Below are positions 41,349 through 49,855 of a stretch of DNA of 64,000 nucleotides, piece by piece. Below the pieces are notes generated by a model. It was not told the DNA's origin, did not search any database, and saw only the letters and a list, made by a program, of their open reading frames with translations. The number at the start of each line of letters is the position of its first letter. The first letter of the stretch is position 1. The translations under genes and the position numbers were made by a program. This DNA is from Actinobacteria bacterium OK074 (GTDB taxonomy: Bacteria > Actinomycetota > Actinomycetes > Streptomycetales > Streptomycetaceae): positions 21,101 through 85,100 of the forward strand of contig LJCV01000256.1 of NCBI GenBank assembly GCA_001298575.1, given 5' to 3'.

Positions 41349-42707
41349 ATGGCGCTGTTCAGAACACTGTCCAGAACCCCGTCCGCGAAATTAAGCGCGG
41401 CAGCCCTCTCCACCCTCTTCCTGCTCTGCGAATCATCCGCCGCCGTGGCGGCGACTCCGCAGACGGCAGACCGCACCGCCATTCACGAAGTCGACGTCAC
41501 CAACATGCCGGCCACGAAAGAAGGCCAGCCGACGGTCGCCGTCAATCCGAGAAACCCGAAGAACCTCGTATTCGTTTCGACGATCTTCCCGCCCTCCCCG
41601 GGCCTGGAACCGGTCGACGGCGGCTGTTTCCTGGCCTATTCGAACGACAGGGGCGACACCTGGACGCAAGTGCCGTGGCCGCTCGGCGACGCGGCGCCCA
41701 AGTGCGGTGAGCCGAGCGTGGCCTTCGACGCGAAGGGCACCGTGTACGTGGACAACAACCAGGTCAGCTCGGGCCTGGACGCGAACCTGGTGAACCACAA
41801 CCAGGTCGCCAAGTCCACGGACGGCGGCCGGAGTTGGAGCGACCCCGTATCAACTCCGCTCCTTCTCGGCGGGGCCCCGAAGATGCGGGTGGACGTCGCG
41901 ACCGGCAAGGTCTACGCGGTGGCCGGAGCCGCGTGGGAGTACCCGAGCGCGGTCTCCGTCAGCGCCGACGGCGGCAAGACCTTCAGCAGCGACTCGCGGG
42001 TGATCCCGGGCCCGATGCCCTGCATCGAGGTCGCGCCGGGCATCCCGCTGGTCTGCGGCTACCCGGGCCGCGAGATCGCCGTGTACGACGGCATCCTCGT
42101 CTCCGCCTCCCAGGAGGCGGACAAGCCGGTGAACTTCCACGTCAGCCGCGACGACGGCAAGACGTGGACGAACACGACGGTCGACGACGGCCAGGGCACC
42201 CCCGTCGCGGCGGGCACCGGCGCCCTCGTACCGACACCGGGGCTGGGCGCCGCCGCCGACCCCGTCCCGTGGGTCGCGGCCGACACCTCCCACCGGGGCC
42301 GGTTCGCCGTCATGGTGCCGCGGGACTCCAACACCCTGGAGGTGTACGTCACTTCGAACGCCGGGAAGACGTGGACCGGACCATCCACGATCGCCACCCC
42401 GAACGCCCAGCGCCCGGCGATCGACTTCGGTTCCAACGGCGACCTGGGGGTGATGTGGCGGACCACCACGGGCGACGCGTTCTCGGTCGTCTCGTTCGAC
42501 CACGGGCGCACCTTCAGCGACCCGGTCCAGGTCAACCAAGTCACCGAGCCGGTCGGCGAGATGGGCCCGCCCGGTGACCGCTGGTCGGGCATCACCATCG
42601 CCGGCGGGTACGCGTACGTCACCTGGGCCGACGGGCGGAACGACTCCTCCCTCGACTCGATCATCAGCCGGGTACCGCTGAAGCTGTACCGGAAGTCGGC
42701 GCACTGA
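41349..42707 (+). CDS. Secreted BNR/Asp-box (sialidase-like) protein
   Basis: A 452-residue protein. An N-terminal hydrophobic segment (AALSTLFLLCESSAAVAA) is a signal peptide. The body contains at least six Asp-box motifs of the S-x-D-x-G-x-T-W type (SNDRGDTW, STDGGRSW, SADGGKTF, SRDDGKTW, SNAGKTW, SFDHGRTF), indicating a beta-propeller like sialidases and other exo-glycosidases. Catalytic residues of a true sialidase (RIP motif, Tyr/Glu pair) are not evident, so substrate and activity are uncertain. It follows no operon partner and ends in a strong terminator. Confidence 0.8.
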   Translation: MALFRTLSRTPSAKLSAAALSTLFLLCESSAAVAATPQTADRTAIHEVDVTNMPATKEGQPTVAVNPRNPKNLVFVSTIFPPSPGLEPVDGGCFLAYSNDRGDTWTQVPWPLGDAAPKCGEPSVAFDAKGTVYVDNNQVSSGLDANLVNHNQVAKSTDGGRSWSDPVSTPLLLGGAPKMRVDVATGKVYAVAGAAWEYPSAVSVSADGGKTFSSDSRVIPGPMPCIEVAPGIPLVCGYPGREIAVYDGILVSASQEADKPVNFHVSRDDGKTWTNTTVDDGQGTPVAAGTGALVPTPGLGAAADPVPWVAADTSHRGRFAVMVPRDSNTLEVYVTSNAGKTWTGPSTIATPNAQRPAIDFGSNGDLGVMWRTTTGDAFSVVSFDHGRTFSDPVQVNQVTEPVGEMGPPGDRWSGITIAGGYAYVTWADGRNDSSLDSIISRVPLKLYRKSAH

Positions 42708-42726
42708 ACGAAGGCTCCACACAAGG

Positions 42727-42760
42727 CAGTTGGCCGCCGAGGCGCCTCGGCGGCCAACTG
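42727..42760. terminator. 34-bp perfect palindrome (terminator)
   Basis: A 17-bp arm starting CAGTTGGCCGCCGAGGC is followed directly by its reverse complement with no unpaired loop. It lies 19 bp after the sialidase-like stop and between it and the convergent response regulator, so it can terminate both. Confidence 0.85.
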
Positions 42761-42773
42761 TCATGCACCCGAC

Positions 42774-42815
42774 ACAAGCACAACCACAATCGCCATCGCA
42801 ATCGCAATCGCCGTC
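42774..42815. repeat. 6-bp tandem repeat x7 abutting a stop codon
   Basis: Seven hexamers (ACAAGC, ACAACC, ACAATC, GCCATC, GCAATC, GCAATC, GCCGTC) end exactly one base before the complement of the response regulator's stop (42816-42818). Confidence 0.75.
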
Positions 42816-43481
42816 TCAAGCCCGCGGCGTCACCAACCCCGCGTCATAAGCGATGATCACCGCCTGGATACGGTCCCGCGCCCCGACCTTCGCCATCACC
42901 CGCCCCACGTGCTTCTTCACCGTCGACTCGGTCAGCACGAGCCGGTCGGCGATCTCCGCGTTCGTCCAGCCGTTGCCGATGGCCACGAGCACCTCGTGTT
43001 CGCGTTCGCTGAGCGCGGTCAGGCGGGCGTCGGTGTGGCGTTGGGCGCCGGGGGCCAGGAAGTGGTGGGCGTGGGCGTCGAGGAGGCGGCGGGTGAGCCG
43101 GGGGGAGACGACGGCGTCGCCGGTCGCGACCGCGTCGATCCCGGCGAGGAGTTCCGCGGGCCGAACGTCCTTGAGCAGGAAGCCACTTGCTCCGGCACGC
43201 AGTCCGGCATAGGCGTACTCGTCGAGGTCGAAGGTGGTCAGGATGAGTACGCGGGTACGGCCGCCCGCCGCGACGATCCGGCGGGTCGCCTCGATGCCGT
43301 CGATGCCGGGCATCCGGACGTCCATCAGGACGACGTCGGGCCGCAGTTCGGCCGCCATGCGCACGGCCTGCGCCCCGTTGTCGGCCTCCCCGGCGACGGT
43401 CATGCCGGGGGTGCCGTCCAGCAGCATCCGGAACCCCATCCGGGGCAACGGCTGGTCGTCGGCGATCAGTACGGTCGTCAT
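42816..43481 (-). CDS. NarL/LuxR-family response regulator
   Basis: A 221-residue two-component regulator. The receiver begins VLIADDQPL with the acidic pair, the phospho-acceptor Asp is in VVLMDVRMPGIDG, and the Lys is in GFLLKDVRP. The C-terminal LuxR HTH is NAEIADRLVLTESTVKKHVG. It is the last gene of a minus-strand operon: ABC ATPase, ABC permease, histidine kinase, regulator. ATG at 43481 was chosen because AGGAG sits just upstream; a GTG one codon earlier is also in frame. The ribosome-binding site lies inside a 9-bp tandem repeat. Confidence 0.94.
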   Translation of the reverse strand: MTTVLIADDQPLPRMGFRMLLDGTPGMTVAGEADNGAQAVRMAAELRPDVVLMDVRMPGIDGIEATRRIVAAGGRTRVLILTTFDLDEYAYAGLRAGASGFLLKDVRPAELLAGIDAVATGDAVVSPRLTRRLLDAHAHHFLAPGAQRHTDARLTALSEREHEVLVAIGNGWTNAEIADRLVLTESTVKKHVGRVMAKVGARDRIQAVIIAYDAGLVTPRA

Positions 43482-43484
43482 CAC

Positions 43485-43529
43485 TCTCCTGACTCTCTCA
43501 ACTCTGCTGGCTCTCCTGGCTCTGCCGGC
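43485..43529. repeat. 9-bp tandem repeat x5 between kinase and regulator genes
   Basis: Five 9-bp units (TCTCCTGAC, TCTCTCAAC, TCTGCTGGC, TCTCCTGGC, TCTGCCGGC on the plus strand) begin 4 bases after the kinase stop. In the transcript the unit nearest the regulator supplies its AGGAG ribosome-binding site. Confidence 0.85.
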
Positions 43530-43532
43530 TAC

Positions 43533-44855
43533 TTATGACTCGCCCGGGGCGGACGGGTCCAGCAGGACTTCTACGATCCAGCCGGGGCCGTCGGCGCGCG
43601 GTCCGAGGAGGGCGGTGCCGTCGTAGAGCGCGGCGCGTTGGCGGATGCCGACCAGGCCGTGCCCGGAGTCGGAGGAGCGGCCGGAGTCCGAACGGCCGGT
43701 GTCGGCGCGGGAGTTCGCGGCCCGGTCGCGCGACGGCGGCCCGGTGTCCGTGACGCGCACGCGGAGCCGGCCGTCCTCGACCGCGACCGTCACCTCCGCG
43801 GTGGCGCCGGGGCCGACATGCTTGAGCGTGTTGGTCAGTGCCTCCTGCACCACGCGGAACACGGTGAGTTGCACGCCGCGGCCGAGCCCGGCGACCGGCC
43901 CGACCGTGCGGTAGGCCACCGGCAGCCCGGCCGCGCGCACCCGGTCGAGCAGGATCTCCAAGTCCCGGACACCCGGCTGCGGGGACCGCGAAGTTACCAG
44001 TGAAGTGCCCTCGGACGCGCCGGTGGACTCGCGCAACACCCCTAGCACCCGCCGCAGTTCGTCCATCGCCTGCCGCCCGGTGTCGCCGATCAACTCCAGC
44101 GCCTGGCCGGTGCGTTGGGGGTCGCGGGTGGTGAGTACGGCGGCGCCGTCGGCGAGGTTGACCATGACCGAGAGGTTGTGGCCGACGATGTCGTGCATCT
44201 CGCGGGCGATCCGGGAGCGTTCGGCCGCGGCGGTCAGCCGGACGCGCTGGTCGCGCTCGACCTCCAGCCGCGCGGCCCGGTCCCGCAGCGCGGCCAGGTA
44301 GAGCCTGCCGATGCGGAGGGTCAGCCCGAGGGCGACGGCCCCGACGCCGGTCCCGACGGACAGCATCAGGAAGGTCACCGGACTGGCCACGGGAATCACG
44401 GCGACCACAACCGCCGTCCACCCCACGACAGTTACCGGCAGCGCCCGCCCCACGGCCCGCGGCGACCCGTGCAGGGCGAGGTTGTACAGCGCGACCAGCA
44501 GCACGGCCGCCGCCGCGGGCCCCACGCCGAGCGACCACAGCACCAGGCAGACGGGGACGATGACGCCGAAGACCGCGGCAGGGGCGCGCCGCCGCCACCA
44601 CAGCGGTACGACGAGCACGGCCGCGATGCCCAGCACCACGCCGACGGGCAGCCCCCCGCCCACCGGACGCGACACCGGGTGCCCCGGGCTGTGCAGCAGC
44701 AGGTCCGGGGGCGCGGCAGCCGCGGCCAGCACGACGACGGCGCTGTCCAGCAGCCACGGACGGCGCCGGTCGACCGCCCGCAGCCGCCCCAACTCCCGTA
44801 GCAGCACCCGCATGACGGGGTGCGCCCAGAGAGGATCGGGCGTGGTCTCAGGCAT
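43533..44855 (-). CDS. Sensor histidine kinase (HisKA_3/NarX-type)
   Basis: A 440-residue kinase with four to six hydrophobic segments in the first 200 residues, a dimerisation/phospho-acceptor helix containing SRIAREMHDIVGHNLSVM (phospho-His in MHD), and an ATPase domain with the N-box VVQEALTNTLKHV and GHGLVGIRQRAALYDG. The Ser/Asp-rich insert ADTGRSDSGRSSDSG precedes the last ATPase motif. It phosphorylates the downstream NarL-type regulator. The ATG at 44855 overlaps the ABC permease stop by 8 bases; upstream alternatives would intrude far into that gene. Confidence 0.92.
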   Translation of the reverse strand: MPETTPDPLWAHPVMRVLLRELGRLRAVDRRRPWLLDSAVVVLAAAAAPPDLLLHSPGHPVSRPVGGGLPVGVVLGIAAVLVVPLWWRRRAPAAVFGVIVPVCLVLWSLGVGPAAAAVLLVALYNLALHGSPRAVGRALPVTVVGWTAVVVAVIPVASPVTFLMLSVGTGVGAVALGLTLRIGRLYLAALRDRAARLEVERDQRVRLTAAAERSRIAREMHDIVGHNLSVMVNLADGAAVLTTRDPQRTGQALELIGDTGRQAMDELRRVLGVLRESTGASEGTSLVTSRSPQPGVRDLEILLDRVRAAGLPVAYRTVGPVAGLGRGVQLTVFRVVQEALTNTLKHVGPGATAEVTVAVEDGRLRVRVTDTGPPSRDRAANSRADTGRSDSGRSSDSGHGLVGIRQRAALYDGTALLGPRADGPGWIVEVLLDPSAPGES

Positions 44856-45672
44856 CACCGCGGCGCAACCGACAGGCCGCACCGGCGAGCAGCAGCACCG
44901 CCCAGACGACCAGCGCGGCGAACCCCGCCCCGGGACTGACCAGCGAATCACCGCTCTCATGCAGGGTCATCACCGACTGCCCGGCGTTGCTGGGCAGATA
45001 GCGGCTGACGGTGTCGCCGAGGGAGCTGGGCAGCAGCCCCGTCAGGCCGGGCAGGACGAGGACGACACCGGCCAGGATCGCGATGCCCCCGGCGTTGTTG
45101 CGCACCAGCAGCCCGACCGTGACGCCGTACACGCCGACCAGGCCGAGGTACAGGCCCGCGCCCACCAGGCAGCGGAAGACCCCGGCGTCGCCGAGGGAGA
45201 GGGCGATCGTCTCGCCGTGCAGGGCGGCGGCGCCGAGCAGGAAGGAGACCAGGGCGCCGACGGTGGAGGTGACGAACGCGATCGGCCCGAAGACCGCGCA
45301 CTTCGCCCACAGCACGGGCAGCCGGCCCGGTACGGCGGCGAACGTCGAGCGGATCATGCCCGTGCTGTACTCCCCGGCCGACAGCAGCACGCCGAGCGCG
45401 CCGACGGCCAGTGCGGCGAGGTTGGTGCCCGCGAGCGCCAGGGTCAGCGCCGCGCCGGAGTCGGCGTCCTTGCCGCCCAGCGGACCGCTCGGGCTGTAGA
45501 GCGCGGCGGCAATCGCCCCGATGACGACGAGGAACAGCACGGCGACGCCGAGCGTGATCCAACTGGAGCGCAGGGACCAGAACTTGGACCACTCGGAGCG
45601 GACGACGCCGCGCCAGGTGACGCGGTACGGCGCCGCCGGGGCCGTCGTGGACGGGATGACGCTGACGCTCAT
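44848..45672 (-). CDS. ABC-2 type transporter permease
   Basis: A 274-residue membrane protein with about six hydrophobic segments (for example WITLGVAVLFLVVIGAIAAA, GIAILAGVVLVLPGLTGLL, AALVVWAVLLLAGAACRL). The polar N-terminus ending TWRGVVRSEWSKFWSLRSSW is typical for ABC-2 exporters of the antibiotic-resistance group. Its ATG overlaps the ATPase stop (ATGA), so the two are coupled and form one exporter, sensed or controlled by the following two-component system. Confidence 0.92.
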   Translation of the reverse strand: MSVSVIPSTTAPAAPYRVTWRGVVRSEWSKFWSLRSSWITLGVAVLFLVVIGAIAAALYSPSGPLGGKDADSGAALTLALAGTNLAALAVGALGVLLSAGEYSTGMIRSTFAAVPGRLPVLWAKCAVFGPIAFVTSTVGALVSFLLGAAALHGETIALSLGDAGVFRCLVGAGLYLGLVGVYGVTVGLLVRNNAGGIAILAGVVLVLPGLTGLLPSSLGDTVSRYLPSNAGQSVMTLHESGDSLVSPGAGFAALVVWAVLLLAGAACRLRRGDA

Positions 45673-46592
45673 CAGGCGGCCCTCCCGGCCTCGTTGCTGT
45701 GATACTCCACCGCGTCCTGGGTCAGGTTCATGAAGGCTTCCTCCAACGACACCGATTCGGCGACCAGTTCGTACAACGGCACCCGGTGCTCGGCGGCCAG
45801 TTGCCCGATCCGCCGCGGGTCCAGCCCGGAGACGACCAGCCGCTCGGACTCCGTCGAGGTGACGGTGACCCCGGGCGCGGTCAACACCGCACGCAGGCGC
45901 GCGGGTTCACTGGTGGCCACCCGCACACCGTTGCCCGCGGCCTGCTCGACGAGCGCCTCGACGGTGGTCTCGGCCAGCAGCCGCCCCCGCCCGACGACCA
46001 CGAGCCGGTCGGCGGTCTGCGCCATCTCGCTCATGAGGTGCGACGACAGCATCACCGTGCGCCCCTCGGCGGCCAGCCCGCGCAGCAACTCCCGTACCCA
46101 GCGCACCCCTTCGGGGTCGAGCCCGTTGACCGGCTCGTCCAGCATGACGACGGCGGGATCACCGAGCAGCGCGGCGGCGATGCCGAGCCGCTGCCCCATC
46201 CCGAGCGAGAAGGCACCGACTCGCTTGTGCGCCACGGCATGCAGCCCAGCCAGATCGATGACCTCGTCCACCCGCCGCCGCGGCACCCCGTGGGTGTACG
46301 CCAACGCCATGAGGTGGTGGAACGCACTACGCCCCGGATGCACCGCCTTCGCCTCCAGCAACACCCCCAACTCCTGCAAGGGCGCCCGGTGTTGGGCGTA
46401 ACGCTTCCCATTGACCAGAGCGGTGCCACTGGTGGGCACGTCAAGCCCCACGATCATCCTCATCGTGGTGGACTTCCCGGCCCCGTTGGGCCCCAGAAAC
46501 CCGGTCACCTGCCCCGGCGGCACACTGAAACTCAGGTCGTCGACCGCCGTCCTGTCCCCGTACCGCTTGGTCAGCCCACGAACTTCGATCAC
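45672..46592 (-). CDS. ABC transporter ATP-binding protein
   Basis: A 306-residue nucleotide-binding subunit of the exporter. Walker A GPNGAGKSTT, signature FSLGMGQRLGIAAALL, Walker B VVMLDEPVNGLDP and the H-loop SSHLMSEM are all intact. A C-terminal domain of about 90 residues is typical of drug-exporter NBDs. The GTG start follows GGGGAG by 8 bases. It is the first gene of the ABC/two-component operon. Export of an antibiotic or envelope-active peptide is plausible from context but not shown. Confidence 0.94.
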   Translation of the reverse strand: MIEVRGLTKRYGDRTAVDDLSFSVPPGQVTGFLGPNGAGKSTTMRMIVGLDVPTSGTALVNGKRYAQHRAPLQELGVLLEAKAVHPGRSAFHHLMALAYTHGVPRRRVDEVIDLAGLHAVAHKRVGAFSLGMGQRLGIAAALLGDPAVVMLDEPVNGLDPEGVRWVRELLRGLAAEGRTVMLSSHLMSEMAQTADRLVVVGRGRLLAETTVEALVEQAAGNGVRVATSEPARLRAVLTAPGVTVTSTESERLVVSGLDPRRIGQLAAEHRVPLYELVAESVSLEEAFMNLTQDAVEYHSNEAGRAA

Positions 46593-47068
46593 GACACCAC
46601 TCCCCGCTCGAACCGGGCCCGGCACCGAACGACCGAACCACTGCTCCGAGGCTAGGAGCGGGGGTGGGGCGGGCCGTGGGTCCTGGGGTCACAATCGGTG
46701 GGGGGTACTGGTACTGGGGTACCAGTGGCGGAGGGGCGACGGCCGCGGCGGTCGGCCGACGTTGTGCCGCGGCCGGGCTGGAGGACCGTCTGGCTGTCGC
46801 CGTAGCACTTAACCCCCGGGTGCGCCGACGCGACCCCCATCGCGGGACACCGATGTCCGTGCCACCCTCGTAACCTCCCTCGTACGCCGACGGCCATGGC
46901 CGACAACGGACGGGGCCGCGGACTGGCGGCCGCCACCCATACCAGCGCGGCACCGCTCGCGAGTCGTATCGCGCGCTTTCCTGCGAGGCCGTCGTCTCTG
47001 GCCCTACGGTCCTTGCCGGGCGGCATTCCACGAGCCCCCGTTCGCCTTCGCCCTCGCAGGAGTTCGAC
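46593..47068. promoter_or_regulatory. 476-bp divergent spacer with a palindrome upstream of the ABC operon
   Basis: No gene is supported here. ACTGGTAC TGGG GTACCAGT (46707-46726) has perfect 8-bp arms about 115 bp upstream of the ABC ATPase start and is the best candidate for the binding site of the operon's own NarL-type regulator. The right part should contain the promoter of the 47069 gene, which has a good CAGGAG ribosome-binding site. Confidence 0.45.
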
Positions 47069-48004
47069 ATGAGTGGTCAGTCGCCTCGTTCCGGCCCGCC
47101 GCCCGCCATGACCGCGCAAGAGGTCGACGAGACGCTGTCCGCCCTGGCTCGCGCCTCGGCTTCCCTGCTTCAGGAGTGCGCGGTCGCGCAACGGCGCATG
47201 GAGGAGTTGGAGGCGCTCAGCGAGGCCGAGATCGGGCAGCGCGCGGGGAAGCACGGCTCGTCGTGCGACGCGGAGTCCGAACTGCTCTCGGTCCGCCTCA
47301 AACTGGCCGTTGACTCCGCGAAAGGGCACCGGGACGCCGCACGCGAGTTCGTCTGCTGGTGGACGGACGCGGCCCTGTCTGCCTGGAAATCAGCGGCCCG
47401 CGGAACACCTCTGCCGCACGCACGCATGAGAGCGGCAGCACCGAACACGCTGCTGGACGAGGCCGAGTTGGCCGTGCTGCCGAGGGCGGACGAGCACACG
47501 CGCAAGCTCGTGGAACTGGGCGTGTTCCTCGGCGCACCCCCGCCGGTCCCGGCGCAGGGGCACGCCGAGGACACCGCCGCTCTCACAACCGATCTTGCCG
47601 CCCGCTCCGGACTGCGCATCCGACGGGGCGAGACGGGCGAGGCCGAGGTGGTGGACGACGACGATCCGGAAGGGCGCCGTCGTCGCCTCTGGGGTGACTT
47701 CTGGCTTGAGCACCAGATCCCGGCGCTCCCCGAACCGGACGAACTGGACCTCCTCCTGGCACGTACTCCTACCGAGGTGGCGGAACGCCTGCGGGATGCC
47801 ACCAAGACGGTGCTCCAGGCGGCGATGGCCGGACTGCGCATCGCCGAGATCGAGGACACCGAAGGCCCGTGGGCCCCTGCGCAAATCGCCGAGTACGAAC
47901 GGTCCTGGGACCAGCTGAGCCGGCTGACCGGATTCCTCGCCGACTACGCAAGGACCATCACCGACGGCCTGCCCGAAATCCGCGCCGCCCAGGAAACGGA
48001 CTGA
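47069..48004 (+). CDS. Hypothetical protein, helical, Cys-poor
   Basis: A 311-residue soluble protein with CAGGAG 7 bases before the ATG. It is largely alpha-helical with acidic stretches (EVVDDDDPEGRRRR) and no signal peptide or membrane segment. A coiled-coil tendency is visible at residues about 20-60 (ASLLQECAVAQRRMEELEAL). No family was recognised. It stands alone; the following 530 bp hold only a broken small gene on the other strand. Confidence 0.65.
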   Translation: MSGQSPRSGPPPAMTAQEVDETLSALARASASLLQECAVAQRRMEELEALSEAEIGQRAGKHGSSCDAESELLSVRLKLAVDSAKGHRDAAREFVCWWTDAALSAWKSAARGTPLPHARMRAAAPNTLLDEAELAVLPRADEHTRKLVELGVFLGAPPPVPAQGHAEDTAALTTDLAARSGLRIRRGETGEAEVVDDDDPEGRRRRLWGDFWLEHQIPALPEPDELDLLLARTPTEVAERLRDATKTVLQAAMAGLRIAEIEDTEGPWAPAQIAEYERSWDQLSRLTGFLADYARTITDGLPEIRAAQETD

Positions 48005-48094
48005 CCCGCACCCACAACTGCCTGGAGTTTGCCCGTTTTCGGCGAGGCAGACTTCTGACAATCGGCAGACATTTCCCCCTGCCGAAGGCGAAGA

Positions 48095-48300
48095 TCAGGA
48101 GCGACAAGCACGCGGTATCGCCGAGCCGGGATCACCCTTCCCCGCCGGGAGAACCCGAACAGCGTCGGCAGAAACCGAGAAGGTGTCACCCGATACCGGA
48201 TCCCACAATGTCACTTGTCCACCAACCACACCGAACGCGCCGTACACCTGCCCGGGGTCCAGTCGATGTCCGTCCCCGTGAGCGCTACCTCCGCTGTCAC
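48095..48300 (-). pseudogene. Frameshifted small gene (unknown family)
   Basis: On the minus strand a GTG-started frame reads VTAEVALTGTDIDWTPG and then leaves frame; the adjacent frame continues QVYGAFGVVGGQVTLWDPVS and DTFSVSADAVRVLPAG to a stop at 48095. Adding one G to the run in CCCCGGGCAGG joins both into a coherent product of about 68 residues (DIDWTPGQVYGAF...). I infer a single-base deletion in a once functional small gene, or a sequencing error. The rest of the 48005-48537 spacer shows no gene. Confidence 0.4.
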
Positions 48301-48537
48301 GGTGAGCGGCGCGGCTCTGTTCCTCTGGTCCGATTCTGTTCGCACGTGTGTCTCCATCCTCTGAAGCGCCGGAAGTTGGAGATTTCCCGCGTGTTTGTGG
48401 CTTCAGACGCCGGCCAGCCGCCAGGCACCGGGCACCTCGCTCACCGCGCCCAGACTCCGACGCCACTGCGCGGCAGGTCGGCTCAGCCGACTCTCCTGGA
48501 CCGGGCCATCCGTCGTCGTCCGGCCGTCAAGGAGTCG

Positions 48538-49197
48538 TCAGGTGGTATGCCCCGGGCGCAGGTGGCGGGAGGCTGCCAGGCAGGAGGACAGCCAGGTCGC
48601 CTGCATGCGCGCCTGGGCCCGCCCCGGATGGACCTTCGTGAAGACGGCGGGGCCGAGCAGCCCGGCGACGTGGGCCGCGATGCCCACCCACCCCGGGGCG
48701 TCCACCGCACCGGCCACGGCCAGGCTGACGCCGATGAACGTGAAACCCGCGCCCCACGCACTGGTGATGCGGTTGTTGACCTGGACGAACTCCGGCATCT
48801 CCCAGTATTCGCGCGGCGTTTGGCGCTTGGCGATGCCCAGCGTGAAGGGCCGTCGGATCGCCAGGGTGCCCCAGGCGGTGACGGCCAGCCACGCGAAGGA
48901 GATGACGTCGGTGTGGTCGGCGAGCGCCGAGCCCGGGTCGACGACGGAGACGGCGCCGACGACGACGAAGTACGCGATCGTGCTGATCTCCAGGACCAGC
49001 GCGTCGAGTTCGACCCCGCGACGACGGTCCTGGAGCAGCAGGAGCAGCCCCGAGACGAGACCGCCCAGGGCGCCCCAGCGCCAGTCGAACGACGAGACGA
49101 CACCGGCGACGATCCAGGGGACGAATCCACCCCGCCTGCGCGGGCGTCGCAGCCGGAGACGTCGGAGTGGGCAGAGTGGGCAGAGTGGTCGGATCAT
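48538..49197 (-). CDS. Hypothetical membrane protein
   Basis: A 219-residue protein with about five hydrophobic segments (VPWIVAGVVSSFDW, GALGGLVSGLLLLLQ, IAYFVVVGAVSVVD, AWGAGFTFIGVSLAVAGA, IAAHVAGLLGPAVFT). A polar loop between the third and fourth helix is strongly charged (RRPFTLGIAKRQTPREYWEM, then PEFVQVNNRIT). Family unrecognised. Its ATG overlaps the stop of the broken CU044_5270 reading frame (TGATG), suggesting it was translationally coupled to the sigma/CU044_5270 unit. Confidence 0.7.
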   Translation of the reverse strand: MIRPLCPLCPLRRLRLRRPRRRGGFVPWIVAGVVSSFDWRWGALGGLVSGLLLLLQDRRRGVELDALVLEISTIAYFVVVGAVSVVDPGSALADHTDVISFAWLAVTAWGTLAIRRPFTLGIAKRQTPREYWEMPEFVQVNNRITSAWGAGFTFIGVSLAVAGAVDAPGWVGIAAHVAGLLGPAVFTKVHPGRAQARMQATWLSSCLAASRHLRPGHTT

Positions 49198-49218
49198 CAG
49201 CCCGCCTGCGCGGGCGTC
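49131..49218. repeat. 18-bp exact direct repeat, 70 bp apart
   Basis: CCCGCCTGCGCGGGCGTC occurs at 49131-49148 and 49201-49218. One copy is in the 5' part of the membrane gene and the other at the 3' end of the broken CU044_5270 frame, so the overlap of these genes may have arisen by a local duplication. Confidence 0.7.
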
Positions 49219-49855
49219 TCCCTCATCCCGTCCACGATCGCCCGGTTCATGATGGCGCTGGTGTACGTCACCGTGCCGGGCTTGATGAGGGCGTCCACGC
49301 CGCTGTTCCGCTTCACCTGGACGGTGTGTTCGCCCAGGAAGACGTGGGTCTTCGTGTTGAAGATCCACTCCTCGCGTTCGCCGCTGGTCCCGTCCAGCCG
49401 GGCCACCGCCACGCCGTGCCGCCCGACCGCGTCCACCGCGTCGTCGACCACGACGACCCCGGGGATCTTCGCGGCGGCCTTGAACAGCGCCGAGTACAGC
49501 TTGGCCGGGGGGGCAGCTCTCGCCGAGCAGGTCGCCGATGGTGGCGAACGCCTCCTGGTCGGGGGAGTTGCCCATCCCCTTGGTCTCTTTGTAGATCTTG
49601 GCCAGGAGGGTGTCGGGGTCGGTAGTCAGGGTGGTGAGGTAGTCGTACGACGGCGCGTTGAGGTACGCCTTCGGGGTGTTGCCCTGCTCGTCGGGCAGGC
49701 TCAGGGTCTCGCCCGCCGAACTGTCGTTGACGGCGGGGTCGATCAGCCAGCCCTTGGTCCCGTCCGCGGACTCCCACACCTGACGGGTGTGCAGCGCGTG
49801 CCCGGCGAGGCTGCTCTTGCCGTCGACGGTCTTCAGGAAGCTGTCGGCCGCCTGG
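49197..49855 (-). pseudogene. CU044_5270 family protein, C-terminal part, disrupted by two frameshifts
   Basis: Three consecutive minus-strand frames make one CU044_5270-like product. The upstream frame ends prematurely (YIYIESRRPTAS stop); the next frame resumes as VQAADSFLKTVDGKSSLAGH and runs to LLGESCPP; then a run of seven C (49507-49513) shifts the frame, and the third frame continues AKLYSALFKAAAKIPGVVVV to the stop at 49197. With six C residues the second and third frames would join. The intact homologue at 56736-57908 shows the same sections (LKALLAKLYKEDGG, AAYRVIADLPGI) in the same order, supporting a damaged gene, sequencing error, or slippage-based switch. Confidence 0.72.

Noticed and set aside
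41349..42707. True sialidase
   Set aside because: Asp-boxes are clear but the catalytic Arg triad and RIP motif were not found, so only a BNR/sialidase-like label is given.
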